The notes under the pieces: model-generated | The model's database searches: none | What the model was told of the DNA's origin: nothing | What the model saw: the letters and a program-made list of their open reading frames with translations, nothing else | Source: Xylogone sp. PMI_703 | Lineage: Eukaryota; Ascomycota; Leotiomycetes | NCBI GenBank assembly: GCA_021399445.1 | Contig: JAJTUQ010000021.1 | Location: forward strand, 1 to 64,000 | DNA length: 64,000 bases | Direction: 5' to 3' | In this document: in pieces, positions 23,946 through 35,463 of the stretch | Position numbering within the stretch: the first letter of the stretch is position 1 | How the letters are laid out: each line of letters opens with the position of its first letter | Made by a program: the position numbers and the translations under genes

Positions 23946-24809
23946 ACCATCAGGACAAGCAGGCACTAACAGCCGGTTCTAGTGCAGGATTTGCTACGGG
24001 ATTTGCCCGATCCTTAAATTTTAGGTGGGTACTGTAGTTACGGGGCTTATCGAGTGGACAAAATCAACTCCTTCGTACAGACATCCCTGTCTTTCTCAAC
24101 CCCTGCACCCGGATGACGAACCATTGCGGAGGGACGTCGTTTATCTAGTGGACTGAATGGACTCCTTCGTACAGGCACCCCTGTCTTCGTGCGCCCGGAT
24201 TACCAACACGTAAGCCGTTCGTCCTGTCTAGGGAATGGGTTTTAGCTCAGCCGGTTTCGCAAATATACCCACTGAAGGTACGATATACACTTACGCCTGG
24301 TAGCACCGCAGAAATAGAGTTTCACCCGTGGCTTCGCCGATCCCGACAACCGACACCTCTCGAGATCGGAACAACTATCATCCTGCGGCATATGTAACGC
24401 TTAGCGCTCGCTTACGACGATGATCGAAACTACACCATCGTAGACCGATACTTCTATGTTGCAACTTGCCTAGAGACTTACGACAACTCTAATGACACAT
24501 CTGAGTAAGATTCATTTTAGAGCGATTCTGGTGGCTGTGCATGCTACGTATACCGGGAGCAAGGCCCATTGTTAAAAGATCAATAGCCTATTCTCAACAT
24601 GACGAGAAATGTCAGACAGCTTCTGAATATAAATATCAGTATAGAAGTCCTCGAGATATCTTTTTCATTGTTCAAATGGACAGCTCTGTCATCTCTTAAC
24701 CACTTAAAGCATATTTCACTGCTACAAAATCGACTTCTCGCTCCTCCCTACGCGAAATTCATTTCTCCAATACTCAATTGCCTCATTTCGGTCCGGTTAA
24801 AGCATCAAG
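23946..24809. other. Intergenic with an imperfect ~70-bp direct repeat
   Basis: Two similar units lie at 24048-24121 and 24141-24207, sharing ACTCCTTCGTACAG and a CCCTGTCTT...CCCGGAT core. No gene is recognised. The last few hundred bases should hold the promoter of the sterol reductase; no TATA box is evident. Confidence 0.5.
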
Positions 24810-26408
24810 ATGCCCGAAGTCCTTTTCCATGACTCTCCTGAGCGTATGCTCGCCAATAATTCCAAACTATCCTACCGGAAAGTTGGAAGTAAGCTCACAA
24901 GCGGGGTGCCAGTTGGGTTTCCAAAATTCCCAACAGAATCTCAACTCGATGTAAATTGGGGTCGAGCACATAGGCCAACGTGGTCAGCTTCTCTCTCGTG
25001 CCTTGGCATCATGATATTTGCACCTCTCTTGGTGATGTTCAGTTGGATCACACTAAGCCAGTACCAAGGCTCCCTTCTCAATTCCGCCATTGCTATGTAC
25101 GCCGAGGGCCCATGGCAATTTGTGGCACGACATTGCCCTACACCCTCTTTACCTGTCTTTGGGGTTTATGCAGTATGGATTTTAGCTCAGTCTGCATTAT
25201 ACAACTATCTCCCTGCTCCATTGAGCACTGGACAGCTTACTCCCGCTGGGCATTTGCTTCAGTATCATACGAATGGCCTGGGTGCGTGGGCGGTTACGCA
25301 TATAGCACTCGCGTCCGGTGTCTTTTTCCGACTGATTGATCCTGCATGGATTGCCAAGAATTGGCCAGACTTGCTTGTTGCTGCCAATTCCTATGGATTT
25401 CTGTTGACCGTACTTGTCTACATAAAAGCTTATGTCGCTCCAACTCATGCCAAGGACCGGAAGTTTAGTGGTAGGTAATATTGTCATCTATTTGAATCTT
25501 GACTGACTCTCTTAGGATCTATATTGTATGACTTTTACATGGGTATCGAGTTTAATCCTCGACTTGGAGAATTTTGGGATTTCAAGCTGTTTCATGTCGG
25601 ACGTCCTGGAATGATTGCTTGGACACTGATGTAAGAGCTAACGCTCGCTTTTGACTAACTCTAAACTTACATCTTGTAGTGATCTATCATTCGCTGCGTG
25701 GCAGTATGAAAAGCTCGGTTTCGTTACCAACTCGATGGTGATTGTCAATATCCTGCACGCAATCTATGTTGTGGACTTCTTCATTAACGAAGATTGGTAC
25801 CTGCGCACAATCGACATCTGCCACGACCACTTTGGTTTCTATCTCGGATGGAGTTCTGTTACTTGGCTACCAGCAATGTACACTATCCAAGCACAATACC
25901 TGGTCTATAATCCAGTTTCGCTCTCGCCTTTTGCTGCAGCCTGTATCCTAGCCACTGGATTGGGAGGTTATTTTATTTTCAGAAGCGTAAACCACGAGAA
26001 AGATCTTGTTCGACGGACCAAGGGCGAATGCTTGATTGGGGGCCGCCCAGCTGGAGTGTTGAAGTGCACATATAGGACTGCAGATGGAAAACAGCACCAG
26101 AGTTTGCTCTTATATACTGGTAAGTGTAGCTTCTCCTATACCGCGAAAACGATTAGTCTAATTCTCATTAAGGCTGGTGGGGGCTTTCTCGTCATGCGAA
26201 TTACCTAGGAGACCTAATTCTTTCATACAGCATGTGCGCTGCCTGTGGATTTGACAATCTGCTCCCTCATTTCTACGCTATCTTTATGACAATCTTACTC
26301 CTCCATCGCTGCAAGAGGACTGAGCAAAGTTGTGCCGCAAAGTATGGTGGAGTTTGGGATACGTATTGTCAGAAAGTGAAATGGATCTTAATTCCGGGAG
26401 TCTACTGA
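24810..26408 (+). CDS. ERG24/ERG4-family sterol reductase (483 aa, 4 exons)
   Basis: A polytopic ER-membrane, NADPH-dependent reductase by family; the closest pattern is sterol C-14 reductase/7-dehydrocholesterol reductase. Exons 24810-25470, 25516-25630, 25680-26119, 26173-26408 sum to 1452 bp, intact. Introns are 45, 49 and 53 bp with GT/AG ends. Seen: several hydrophobic segments, the family signature [15 protein letters not shown] at about residues 221-235, [40 protein letters not shown] at about 407-422, and the C-terminal [17 protein letters not shown]...WDTYC followed by [10 protein letters not shown] at the very end. The second signature normally has Arg-Asp where this protein has Arg-Thr. 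ATG 24810 gives a normal-length N-terminus. Whether it is the housekeeping ERG24 or a paralogue cannot be told from one window. No sterol or metabolite cluster surrounds it. Confidence 0.93.
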
Positions 26409-27080
26409 AACGTTCAGTGATAGATTCATATAGAACGGTCACAACATTGGCGAACTAAGCGTATATAGACGAAGCATATGAAATCTACTAGCGATAGCAA
26501 TAATAAAATTAGGGATGACAACAGGTACAAGAGAGCAAAAGGGCTTGGTAGATCTTTACTTCTCTAATTTGAGGTTTGAGGGGCATGATCTCTAATGGTC
26601 GGTTGTGGAAATCGCTTACTACTATTGGTCTTGTTTTTTTTTGTCTTTGGAAATGATGAGTTGAATTAGATGCATCATTAGTGGTTTAGTCTATAATGGC
26701 AATTACGAAAAGTAGCTTTCAAGAGAAGAGCGTGAGAACTAGAGAAGAGCCCGGAAGGAAGGGCTAGATTTAAGCTATGCTACTCAAGGTAATCTGGATT
26801 TATTGAATCATGCGATCCCTTGTGATATGACTATCCTCTCGGCATAACCCCACCAGAATCGAACGTTTTGGTAATTTTTCAGGTAGCCATTGAGGTATTT
26901 TGATATCTGATTCTGGTTTCCAGGACCAAGTCGTCGTTGAAACTCGGTTCCATGCCGGGGTAAGGCCGCGGTTGAGCATGGGAGAGACGTACGACGGGCG
27001 TTGTCCGAACACACATTCCCAGCATGCTCCTGATCAGACATCCTCATCAGTAATTCGGCCTTTCATGTTGAGTGCAATGA
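26409..27080. other. Intergenic between convergent genes
   Basis: 3' flank of the sterol reductase (plus) and of the secreted-protein pseudogene (minus). No additional gene or structure was recognised. Confidence 0.4.
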
Positions 27081-28300
27081 TTACCAGAACGTCTCAATGG
27101 AAAAGGGAATCGTTGATAAGACGTAGGACGAGCTATTCCCATTACCGTAGGCATGACCTGACGTGAATACAATTCCCGATTTGCCATCAAACCCCCAGAA
27201 CTTGTTCACAATGGCAGGGTTGTACCACGCAGCATTTGGCCACGAGATATTGGACACCAACCTGTACAGCCCCCATGGTTTCCGAGATGCGTACCATGTC
27301 CACACTGTGGGCCATAGGTCCTGGGGGTACTCGCCAAAGCCGGTTCTGTTGGGGAAGTACCACTCGGTCAGAATATATTCATCCAAATACGGATTGTAGA
27401 CCGCTCCAGTAGAGCTCAATTGATTTGATGCGACAGAATCGGAGTCGAGCTATTGTAATCTTTCGTCCATGATACGTTATATGAGATCCCTGGAAGAACT
27501 CCCAGTCAGATCCGTTGAGATTTGCAATCTGGCTTCTCAATACTCGGCCCAGTCGGATGTTATCTCCGTTATCCCATGATCCGTCGTTTGAAATAGCATA
27601 CGCAAACTAATCAGATCCATGCGGACCTGCTTCGCCATTACGGCCGTATTGAATGAATGAAGGCGTCCCAAAACGCATTCCTGGAAACATGGGTCTCTCG
27701 AAGCACGCTGCTGGGGGACCGCCTTCGAAAGTAAGACCCTGGTTTGTCGATTTCAACAAACAAGGGTTCTTCGCAGTTTGGAGTAAGCTATTGTTAGTAG
27801 CAAGAGGGTTAAAGTCGCGTTCGACCCAAAGATATAGGATTGAATCAAGCCATGTCAGACCGGTTGTCTTCCATGCTCCCCAGTCTCCGTGACCTTGGTC
27901 ATCCCCATGTAATCCCCATTCTTCTTTGAGACAGTTCACAGTGACGGGTTGAAGATCGGCAATACTTGGTCCGGTAGCTTTGTTCACAGCGATGTTGCTT
28001 CCATTTGGCAAGCACGAGCCCTGAATTCCAGGAGTATCGTCGCTGGTAAACCAAATATCCCAGTCTGGGCCCCAGCTGCTGTAGAAGGTGTCTCCAAGGT
28101 TAGGATAGTAACTAGTATTGGTGCCAAAGCTGATCCATTTGATTCGAGGAATCTCGCTCGCAAAGGCCCACGGCTCAGAGGGGTCGGTATACCCAGCATC
28201 GATGCCAATGTGCGAGTCATTCACATGTGGCGAGGGATACTGTCCTGTCACAACATGGTTAAGGAAGAGCAGGGTGACTATTAGGCTCGGATTAGACGTC
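27081..28300 (-). pseudogene. Broken gene for a secreted, propeller-like protein (DUF4185-like?)
   Basis: Two open segments (28251-27610 and 27419-27081) plus the piece between them form one protein: WISFGTNTSYYPNLGDTFYSSWGPDWD, HGDDQGHGDWGAWKTTGLTW (split motifs), FAYAISNDGSWDNGDNIRLG, EYILTEWYFP and a C-terminal GIVFTSGHAYGNGNSSSYV. Trp/Gly/Asp-rich repeats suggest a secreted beta-propeller or glycosidase-like fold; DUF4185 is a tentative comparison. Damage: TAG at 27607-27609 after HGSD; a one-base frameshift near 27484-27499 and another near 27411-27422; and no usable start, because the codon before the signal-like VTLLFLNHVVTG is ATA (28279-28281). TAG-for-TGG and ATA-for-ATG are both RIP-type G-to-A changes. 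Sequencing error could explain the frameshifts but less easily all four lesions. Confidence 0.75.
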
Positions 28301-29534
28301 GTGTATTTGGCGCACAGTACAAGTTGAGCAATGATAGTGAATGGTCAGATTAAGGTTTTGAGGCCTGTACAAGAGAAAATGTATTATGTGCATAGTATAA
28401 GTTAGGGTTATTTTCCAGAATTACGAAATTCGACAATTTGACTATAGATATAAAATTAATATATGAAATTAAACTTATTCTCGAAATTTAAAGTAATTTA
28501 GTTTATTTAAACATAAAATATAAAGTATTATTGTATTTAAATAACTAATATAATAAAGTAGTTAATACTCATGGATTAATAAAGTATATTTATAAATATT
28601 ATGACATTAAGTTAATAATCTGTTATTAAGTTAAATAATATACAAAAGAATTTAAGTATAATTACAATTATATAACGATTTTAATCCCTGAAAATAGTTT
28701 AATATTATAACTTATTATCCTTATTATAGATAATTATTAATATAAAGAATATTTATATATAATACAAAATAAACAGAAAATCTAATAATATATAAATAAA
28801 AACTATAAAAAAAAGTGAATAATAATAAATGAAATATATATTAATATATAATTATAAATGTAATTTTAAGATAATAAAGAATAATATTAAGTAATAAATA
28901 AGAGTAAATAGACTAATAAAGAATATTAATATTATTAGATTATTATTCTTAATATAAAAGAAATCAATAATAATCTGGTTAACAAAAAAAAGTTAGATAA
29001 AGATATTTTAATATAAATTTTAGTTAATAATCTAATTATTCAAGAAATTAAGATATAAAAGATTATTAAACAAGAGTATTATATAATATTATTAATCATA
29101 ATATTAATTAATAAATAAGATTTATGATTATAGTTTATTGGATAAAATATAGTATTATAATAATTTAAGTATAATTTGGTTAAGATATATATATTTAATA
29201 AAGTAATTAAACCGAAGAAGTTATAATTATATTAATTAATAATAATATAAGACTAGATTTTGGAATAATATTTAAATATATTAATTAATATAAATTACAA
29301 AAATATATTAAAATAATAAAAGTTACCGAAAAATAAAGTAATTTATTAATACTTATTCAAGTTATATCAGAATTCAAAATTAATAAATTAATATAATAAA
29401 GATTAATAATAATTTATATATTATATTATATAAATAATATTTAAGAAAAAGAATAAATAAATAAATAAAATTTAATTAAGTTCTGAGAAGTTTAAGATTT
29501 ATATATAATAATATATAAAAAGAACAAGATTTAA
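28301..29534. other. AT-rich degraded DNA left of Copia copy 2
   Basis: Composition drops abruptly at about 28440. No protein family was recognised in any frame; likely an older RIP-destroyed repeat into which Copia copy 2 inserted. Confidence 0.5.
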
Positions 29535-29539
29535 CATTT

Positions 29540-29769
29540 TGTTAAGATTATGACTATTAGGTTCATATTATGGAAGTGTTAGTTCACTAAGTATTACTGT
29601 ATTATAAAGTTAAATAGGCTTATATTAACTTATACATTGTATGCTTATTTTTGTGCTCAGTATTTAAGGAGTTAAACCCTTAAATATTCTCTTACCAGAT
29701 TATTAGTCATTTTACTCTGATCATATAATTACCAAGCACTAGTATGTTTTATTTCCATAATTCCTAATA
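29540..29769 (-). repeat. 3' LTR of Copia copy 2 (230 bp)
   Basis: Aligned base for base with the intact LTR 58452-58681; changes include CACT to TATT and TTGG to TTAG contexts. Outer flank CATTT. Confidence 0.95.
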
Positions 29770-31417
29770 TTCTTACTTAGATTATACAGATGTTATAATA
29801 TAGTCTATATCAGTTTTACCTTGTCAACGTCATTTTCAGTTATTTTTACTGTCTTTTAACTGTTTTTACTGTTGTCAGACCAAGTAATTCCTTGAACTGC
29901 ATGAATATCGTCTTCTGTAATAACTTTGTTATATTATCAGTTACTATGTCTATTGTAAAAATATAGTTTATCTTAATATGTTTATGTTTCTCCAAGTCAT
30001 AGATGTAATAATAATAGATATCAATATGCTTTGATCACTCGTGAAGGTGTAAGTTCTTTACCAGTGTAAGTATGCTTTGGTTGTTTCTCAATATTTATAT
30101 AGTCATTGGGTCTGGCTTAATATATTAAGAGAATTTTATATCACAGAGTATTTGAGCGATCTATTAACTTTATTTAGCGTACATTAACATTGTAATATAT
30201 TCTGATTCAGTGCTTGAAGTTGTCACTGAACATTGTTTTTTATTCTCCTAGGAAATAGGTTTTCTGTAAAGTATAGCCACATTTTCTGAAATATTCTTCT
30301 GGTCAGTTTTGTCTCTTGCCCAGTCTATATCTGAATATATGACTAGTGTAAGGTTACTAGCTTATCTGTTATTGTTATTATTTTAGTATAATAATTGGTT
30401 AGCTTGAATTGGAGTAAGTTTATAACAGACATATTGTTTAATCATTAATTTAGTATATCTCAAGAATTCTTTTACAGCACTGGTGTAATACTCTCCAGGG
30501 TTACTTATGTATTGGTTAAGTTTGTCTAAAGTAAATACAATGTTTAGTCTAGTGTTTATTATCATGTATATTAAGTTTTTTATATACTCTTGATACTCAG
30601 TCAGGTTTGTTTTCTTGTTAAAGTCTAAAGTCAGGCATAACTTGTCATAACTAGAGATTAACACTGACTTTGGCTTATACTTCTCTTGAGTTATTTTATA
30701 TTAATTCAAAATGTTATCTAAGTATTATTCTTGATCTAAGAATAATGTTTTCTCTTTTTGATTTTTAGTAATATGGATACCAAGGATTACTTGAATTTCC
30801 TTTAAGTTCTTAGTATAAAATCGATTTATTAATGTTTTTTTAAATTATTCTAATTTTTGTACTTTTGGTATAGTAATAATGATGTTATTTATGTAAACGA
30901 GTAATATAATCTTATGTTTTTTATAAATATAAAGATAAAGGTCAATTAAGCTTTGGACAAATCTAATTTTAATAAGATAATTCTTGTAGAATAAGTTCTA
31001 GTCCTGTACAGACTACTTTAATTTATACAAACTTTGTAAGATATATAATATATACTTATTCTTTAACTTAAGTACTCTGTTTGATTAAGACAGAAAGATT
31101 TGTTCTTATAAGTATAATTCAGTGAAAGTATTCTTTATGTTATATAAGTAATATTTAAGGTTTTCTGTTGTAATAATAGTTATGAATATCTAAAAAGTAT
31201 TTATTTTAACTGTAAGTATAAATGTCTTAGTGAAATCTTGCTTATATTTCTGAGAGAAGCCTTGAGTAACTAGTCTTATCTTAAATCTGTTTAATATCTT
31301 GTCAGGGTTTGTCTTGATAATGAATACTTATTTAGTAAAGACTAAGTTTGTTCTTTCTAAGGGTATTTCTTCTTTTTATATATTATTTTACTATAATGAT
31401 ATGATTTTTTTATTAAT

Positions 31418-31630
31418 GTGGTAGGGAAAACAGTATACGGCACGTGCGTAGCACGTGTACGTGCAGCGTATCATGTGACCTGTACGTAGTATATAGAGCA
31501 CGGTTCTTACAACCGTACAATAATCAACCACCTTCACTCCTATTCTACCAGACCTTGCCTTCTGATTGGTCAGTTGTATTGTATTACTGTATATACTACC
31601 CCAACACCTCTTAACACCTCTCTCTTCCAC
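31418..31630 (-). mobile_element. 213-bp MITE, copy B, inside Copia copy 2
   Basis: It is flanked by a perfect 6-bp duplication ATTAAT (31412-31417, 31631-31636); the intact Copia has a single corresponding site. Inverted ends read GTGGTAGGGAAA and GTGGAAGAGAGA. About 96% identical to copy A (9729-9941). It contains overlapping CACGTG/GCACGTGC palindromes near one end. The target already had RIP-type bases (ATTAAT versus GTCAAT in the intact element), so insertion followed RIP of the host. Confidence 0.92.
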
Positions 31631-34600
31631 ATTAATTGTCTTCTTTTATTTCTGACTATATTTATGATCTGAAATGATTTCTTTATATATTATTAAAATG
31701 ATAATATTTAGATTTGTTACTAAACTGGCCAGAGTTATCTTATCTAAGTTTTAGTAATCTTGATCTTCTAGTATTATAAGTATGGTTTTAACTATCTTAG
31801 TAGGATGGTCTTTATCATCAGAGTCATCGAGTCTTTGTTATTTTCAAAGATCATATTTTACTTCTATGAATTCTGGTGGTGTTTGATTTTCTCCGTCAGA
31901 CAGGTAAAATTCGATAAGTGATATTATATTAATATTAGGTGGTAAATCATGGTTCTTGGCTTAAGCCTGAAATTAATCTTTAATTTTATTTTCTTCATTT
32001 TTTTCATCTTCTTTTGGATAAGACATATTCATGCTTAAATTATTTATATTTTCCTGATCATGTTAATGGCCAGCTAAGCTAGTTAGATCATTATATGTTA
32101 TTATTAAATTTGTAATAGATAAGATTACAATTTCGAAGTTATTTAAGTTTTTCGGATTTAGGAATAGTATAGACTTGATGACTTTATTTTGTGGTTAACT
32201 TCTTGGTTTACGAATTGTTAACTTGTTCTTTGTTCCTTGAGGATTACCTGTCCGAAGTTTTAAATTAATTATTCTACTTTAAATATTTTCATAAAAGTTA
32301 ATATAATTTAATTTGATGATATAGTTTCTGTTTAATGTATAAACTTTATATTATTTAGTTATGTTTGGATTGTATTTTACAAATACTATAATTTGTTTAT
32401 GATCTATAAGTTTGTCTTTTCTTGATTTTTTCGGGTATTCTTTTCGGTTGACGTATAACATACATTTATATTCAAAAACTCTAATATGATTAATGCTTAG
32501 GATTTTTCTAGTGAATACTTAGTATAGGCTAATAACTTTTTTATCAATTGTTAGGCTAGATATTGTTCGGTTTCTTAGATATATATCTGTTTTAATAATA
32601 TAATTTCAGAATTTAAGTAGTAAGTTAACTTTCTTTAGTAATACTCGAGTATTTATTGTAGTTGTCTGGATTACTCGTTTAACTGGACTATTCTAGTTTG
32701 ACTTATACTTTGTTATTATTTTTGCCCGAATTTTGATCGAAGTACTTTATTTATTTAATAATGATAATAGTTCTGAGGTATTATCAGTTCTAATAACCTT
32801 AACTTTCTTCTTTGTCTTGTACTTTACTTAAATCTTCTATGTCCTGAGTTTCTTGACTAAATGTGTTTTTGTCTTTGTAAAAATGTTTTAAATATAATAA
32901 GTAATGTTATCAATAATTTGAGTAAAGTATTAGTCTTCTTTTATTGATGATAAGAACAGTTCATATATATTTACATAAATCAGTATAAGCTTTTTATTCT
33001 TTTATTTACTTAATACTTTATTAATATAATCTTTCATCTTGGTGAAGTTATAGATTTTACAAGGTTTTTTAGTTATAGGTTTTCGTATTAGTCTGCTTAA
33101 AATGATAACCTTGTGTAAGTTACAGATTTTCTTTATTTCAAGATAAGTAAATTGTTTATACCATAAATTATAATATTATATAACTTTTTTTACTGACTTT
33201 AATGTTAATATAAGTAAAGTTTCAGTGTTATTGTCAGAATTTTGATTTTCTTTGTTAAATAAGTTAAATTATGATTATTCTTCCTCTGTTTTAATATCAT
33301 TAACCAAAGTTGTTTTCTTTGGCTTATTTACAATAAAACTCATAATGTATATTCTTCTGCATTATTTGGCTTTAATATATTAGTTCTTTTAATTCTTTCG
33401 AGTAAAATATATTATATGTGGATCAAAAGAGTTATCAAAACCTTTTTCACAAATACGTTAACCAAAGAGTAAATTAACCTTAAGATTTGGAACAAGTAAA
33501 GTATTAAACAATAATGTAGTATTTCCATCCTTTAACTTTATTTCAACAGTCTTTTTCTTTTATGCATATAACCTTTCACCTTCAATCTTTATTCTATGAT
33601 ATTTAATATTGATCATCAGTTGTTTAAAGAGTTAAAGGTTATTAGTCATATGTGAAGAAGTATTAGTATCTGTAATCTAGACAAAAGGTTTGACCTTATA
33701 TATTATTTCTTTCGATATTCTTGTAACTTTGTTTTCTTCTTTGGATGAATTGTCAGAGTTTGACTTTGTCTCTGATATTGAATCATATTTAGAAAAGTGA
33801 CTAACAATGTGATTATAAGAGTATTGTCTTGATTTGTTCTCTTTATAATAATCTTTACTTTTATTTTTCTTTATTGTTTTCCGAGAATATTATAATTTAT
33901 TATCTTTAGATTTGAGGCCAAGAATGTATTTTCTTATATTATGTCTAAGTTTTTAATATTTGATAAAATGATTTTTGTTATATAAATAATATTTGACTTT
34001 TTTCTGGTCAGGTGAGTTACTTTTATGTTTATTCTGTTGGCTTGAGTTTTTGTTTTTTTTGTCCTATGATCTTTGTGTTCTTTTATCTTAAGTAATAAGT
34101 GTTGTCGAGTTGGTGACTTTCTCTTTATGTCTTTGGAGAATGTTGATCTTGTTTACGATTTTAAGTGTCAGTTGTGTATTAATTATGGTTATAACTGTTG
34201 AGTATTCTTCTGGGAGTCCTGTAAGAAAGAATTTGAATATTTGTTTTATGTTAAAGTCATCCTTGAGTTCAGGGGTTACTTTTACAATTCTCCTCCTTAA
34301 CTTTTATACTTGGATCTATCTCTCTTTGATTATTATATTTTGTTCTAACTTAAATAAAGTAAGTTGAGCTATTTTACTTTGAATAATATGAGATAATAAC
34401 TTGTTATACTTAAAGTATAGTTTTGTTTATGTTAATTAAGCTTCAGACTTGTCACAGATCAGTTTATTATCTATAATATTAATATAAATTAAAATTATAT
34501 ATAAAACCTTTACAGATGTAACTTTATATTTTTCTTACTTTTTAATATTCTATATATTATTCTTTGATTCATTTTATAGTCCATTCTTTACCTTTAAACT

Positions 34601-35228
34601 CTTTAGTTGTTTTATTATACTTTTAATAATGATCTCGGGTGTTTTCGTGTTTACTGGTATAATAAAGATATTAATTGATGATAAGGTTTTCTGAATTCAG
34701 GCATATTCTGTGATTGTCTTGTTTAACACAAATTTTAACGATTTTTCTTTGAAATAAAGTCTTATCAGTTTAAATTATTTTTGCTAATTTACTCTGTTAA
34801 GGATGTCAGTAGAGCGTTTATGTACAAAGTGATCAGTGTTTATCTTCTCAAATGTCAGTGAGATAAGGATAATAAAGATTTTGTTGTTTTTTGAGTTATT
34901 ATATTATAACTTAAAGTTAGAGAGACTTATAATTGACTATTGGGTTTAGATAAATAGATAAGTATTACATCAAGGTGTTTGATACTGATTAAGGGGCTGT
35001 GATTTTTAAGTATTTGTTGTAGACCGATAATTCGTTGTACATTTACTTGTTTCAAGACTTGGAACTGATCAGTCTGTGTTTTAACCAATGTTTTATAGAT
35101 TTCTTTCTTCTACAAAGACTTGTACAGTAACATGTGTTTTGGTTATCTTTAGTGATAAACTTACAATGAATATGTTTTAACTGCTATTTTTTCTAATGAT
35201 ACTTTAACATATGTCCAAGCTTATAACT

Positions 35229-35458
35229 TGTTAAAATTATGATCATTAAGCTTATATTATAGAAATGTTAGTTTATTAGGTATTACTGTATTATAAGGTT
35301 AAATAGGCTTATATTAACTTATACATTATATGCTTATTCTTATGCTTAGTATTTAAGGAGTTGAACCTTTAAATACTTTCTTACCAGATTATTAGTCGTT
35401 CTACTCTGATTGTATAATTACTGAACGTCAGTATGTTCTGCTCCCATAATTCCTAACA
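35229..35458 (-). repeat. 5' LTR of Copia copy 2 (230 bp)
   Basis: Same 230-bp LTR with its own set of C-to-T/G-to-A changes, ending CCTAACA before CATTT. The adjacent internal bases at about 35213-35228 are a RIP-altered form of the primer-binding site of the intact element. Confidence 0.95.
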
Positions 35459-35463
35459 CATTT

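Larger units (their letters stand above)
29540..35458 (-). mobile_element. Full-length RIP-degraded Ty1/Copia element, copy 2
   Basis: It is bounded by two 230-bp LTRs (29540-29769, 35229-35458) and a perfect 5-bp target duplication CATTT (29535-29539, 35459-35463). The internal region is 5459 bp; subtracting the 213-bp MITE and its 6-bp duplication leaves 5240 bp, exactly the internal length of the intact element at 58682-63921. So the two differ by substitutions without net insertion or deletion; those inspected are C-to-T and G-to-A. The polyprotein frame is destroyed; the largest readable piece (30383-30664) corresponds to the RT/RNase H connection, and 34110-34367 is an open antisense frame over the gag region. 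The primer site next to the 5' LTR is also mutated. Confidence 0.96.

Noticed and set aside
15812..26408. Secondary-metabolite or sterol cluster made of the regulator, RTA1-like gene and sterol reductase
   Set aside because: The genes are separated by transposons, one is broken, and no backbone enzyme (PKS, NRPS, terpene synthase) is present.
31391..31630. 79-codon open frame on the minus strand
   Set aside because: It lies within the 213-bp MITE and has no homologous frame of meaning in the other copy; chance open frame in non-RIPed DNA.
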